From the NCBI GenBank assembly GCA_910585375.1, contig CAJUCZ010000045.1, forward strand, positions 1 to 6,082: a stretch of 6,082 bases of DNA, in the 5' to 3' direction. A program made the position numbers and the translations under genes. Source of the stretch: an uncultured Alphaproteobacteria bacterium (GTDB taxonomy: Bacteria > Pseudomonadota > Alphaproteobacteria > RF32 > CAG-239). A model generated the notes under the pieces. The model searched no databases. It was not told the DNA's origin and saw only the letters and a list, made by a program, of their open reading frames with translations. Positions 5,565 to 6,082 of the stretch are shown one piece after another. Positions within the stretch are counted from its first letter, which is position 1; each line of letters opens with the position of its first letter.

Positions 5565-6082
5565 TTAAAATTGCCGAACACAACGTGTATGTATTGATTT
5601 TGTTGTATCTTCAGGGGCATGGCAACCATATTCTATTGTATTGGTTTCATTGTTTGTATATTGATATTTATGTTGTCCTGCAGGACAGCCGTTATCCGAA
5701 ATCCATGTATATTCACGATGGAAATAACCAAATCTTTTAAGTTCAACAGAAGATGGAATATGCCAATTTGAATTTGGGCAGTCACTTTCTGAATATCTGG
5801 TTTGTCCATAAGCTTTCCAAGCCAATGCGAAACAGTTTGATGTTATCCAACCGGCATCATTTTCCTGAGCGGGAGAGCGCCGTTGAATTTGTGGACAACA
5901 TTTATAGCAAGTTCCGGAGCTTGAGCCGCAAGAGCAGGTTTTAGAGGATGTATCGGAATATCCGTTAGAACAAGAAGTTGAGTATCCGGAAGGACATGAA
6001 TAACTGTGGCTATGAGGCGGAGTTGAATTGCAGGAAGTGCACTTACCGCAAGAGTTCGTGGAAGCACAGCCGTAAGAGCATG
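5565..6082 (-). CDS. Cysteine-rich protein with FISUMP/DUF1566-like C-terminal domain (5'-partial)
   Basis: Minus-strand frame open from the right edge (first full codon 6080-6078) to TAA at 5567-5565: 171 visible residues, with the N-terminus outside the window. In-frame TTG codons exist, but the frame is continuous, so no internal start is needed. Residues 1-17 (C-S-Y-G-C ... GKCTSC) are nearly identical to the left gene's residues 138-154. A Ser/His/Pro linker and a CPSGY...CYKCC module (29-62) follow. The last approximately 90 residues differ: NSNWHIPSSVELKRF (about 103-117), then YTWISDNGCP, and a terminal RCVRQF. W-H/R-[IL]-P-[ST]-x-x-E-L, Y-W-x-S and final RCVR are the pattern I know from FISUMP/DUF1566 domains, short beta-rich modules of secreted bacterial proteins. 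This version is short and its match is by eye. Probably exported and surface-exposed; the signal peptide is not visible. Partner or ligand unknown. Confidence 0.82.
   Translation of the reverse strand, partial: CSYGCASTNSCGKCTSCNSTPPHSHSYSCPSGYSTSCSNGYSDTSSKTCSCGSSSGTCYKCCPQIQRRSPAQENDAGWITSNCFALAWKAYGQTRYSESDCPNSNWHIPSSVELKRFGYFHREYTWISDNGCPAGQHKYQYTNNETNTIEYGCHAPEDTTKSIHTRCVRQF
5895..5996 (-). repeat. CPS...CYKCC cysteine module, copy in the right gene
   Basis: Residues 29-62 of the right cysteine-rich protein begin CPSGY and end TCYKCC, with internal cysteines at 37, 49 and 51. The left gene holds the counterpart at 26-112. Here the module comes after the GKCTSC segment rather than before it, which points to module shuffling or a repeating alternation of the two modules. 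Confidence 0.6.
6028..6080 (-). repeat. Inverted repeat, right copy (53 bp), coding
   Basis: Counterpart of 413-465 in the opposite orientation, with 50 of 53 bases the same. It sits two bases from the window edge, so homology may continue outside. It encodes C-S-Y-G-C-A-S-T-N-S-C-G-K-C-T-S-C in the same frame as the left copy. Confidence 0.9.

Noticed and set aside
5531..5740. A 69-codon plus-strand frame after tig
   Set aside because: It begins inside the tig terminator and is antisense to the FISUMP-like domain of the right gene.
5843..6067. A 74-codon minus-strand frame inside the right cysteine-rich gene
   Set aside because: It is the same shadow frame as the one at 51-506: both contain TLAVSALPA because both overlie the shared 53-bp repeat. 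The real frame is the cysteine-rich one.

Overview
The window carries six protein genes or gene fragments and one tRNA gene, and looks like chromosomal DNA of an alphaproteobacterium. The support is an alphaproteobacterial-style trigger factor (ribosome-contact loop GFRPGKAP plus a long Lys/Ala-rich tail) preceded by a tRNA-Leu gene, together with serine/glycine/tyrosine-rich, cysteine-packed putative surface proteins that I associate with uncultured, host-associated (gut-type) Alphaproteobacteria. The phylum/class call is an inference from protein style; no marker was searched.

Layout. (1) 2-805, + strand: 3' part of a cysteine-rich repeat protein (36 Cys in 267 visible residues), cut by the left edge. 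(2) A perfect 14-bp hairpin terminator (808-844) shared with the convergent gene on its right. (3) 2429-843, - strand: complete prfC (peptide chain release factor 3, 528 aa). (4) 3768-2458, - strand: complete 436-aa lipoprotein of unknown function with a TPR-like pair and three SHOCT-like helical hairpins, starting at GTG behind a good Shine-Dalgarno and a sigma70-like promoter; it probably heads a two-gene operon with prfC. (5) 3913-3997, + strand: tRNA-Leu(UAG), with its own promoter. (6) 4045-5493, + strand: complete tig (trigger factor, 482 aa), 47 bases after the tRNA with no terminator between. (7) A strong bidirectional terminator (5507-5547). (8) 6082-5565, - strand: 3' part of a second cysteine-rich protein, related to the first, with a different C-terminal domain resembling the FISUMP/DUF1566 family.

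The housekeeping core (prfC, tRNA-Leu, tig: translation termination, decoding and nascent-chain folding) is therefore bracketed by two convergent cysteine-rich genes. These share a near-identical coding segment in inverted orientation (413-465 versus 6080-6028; 50 of 53 bases the same, same reading frame). Beyond that segment their C-termini are unrelated, and a second cysteine module (CPSxY...CYxCC) occurs in both but in a different order. This is the most interesting structure here: a modular cysteine-rich family whose C-terminal domains could be exchanged by recombination, since an inversion between the repeats would swap the two tails in frame. There is no recombinase, insertion sequence or CRISPR array in the window, so the inversion idea is untested. 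No gap of more than 300 bases lacks a gene; the longest intergenic stretch (3769-3912) holds the two divergent promoters.
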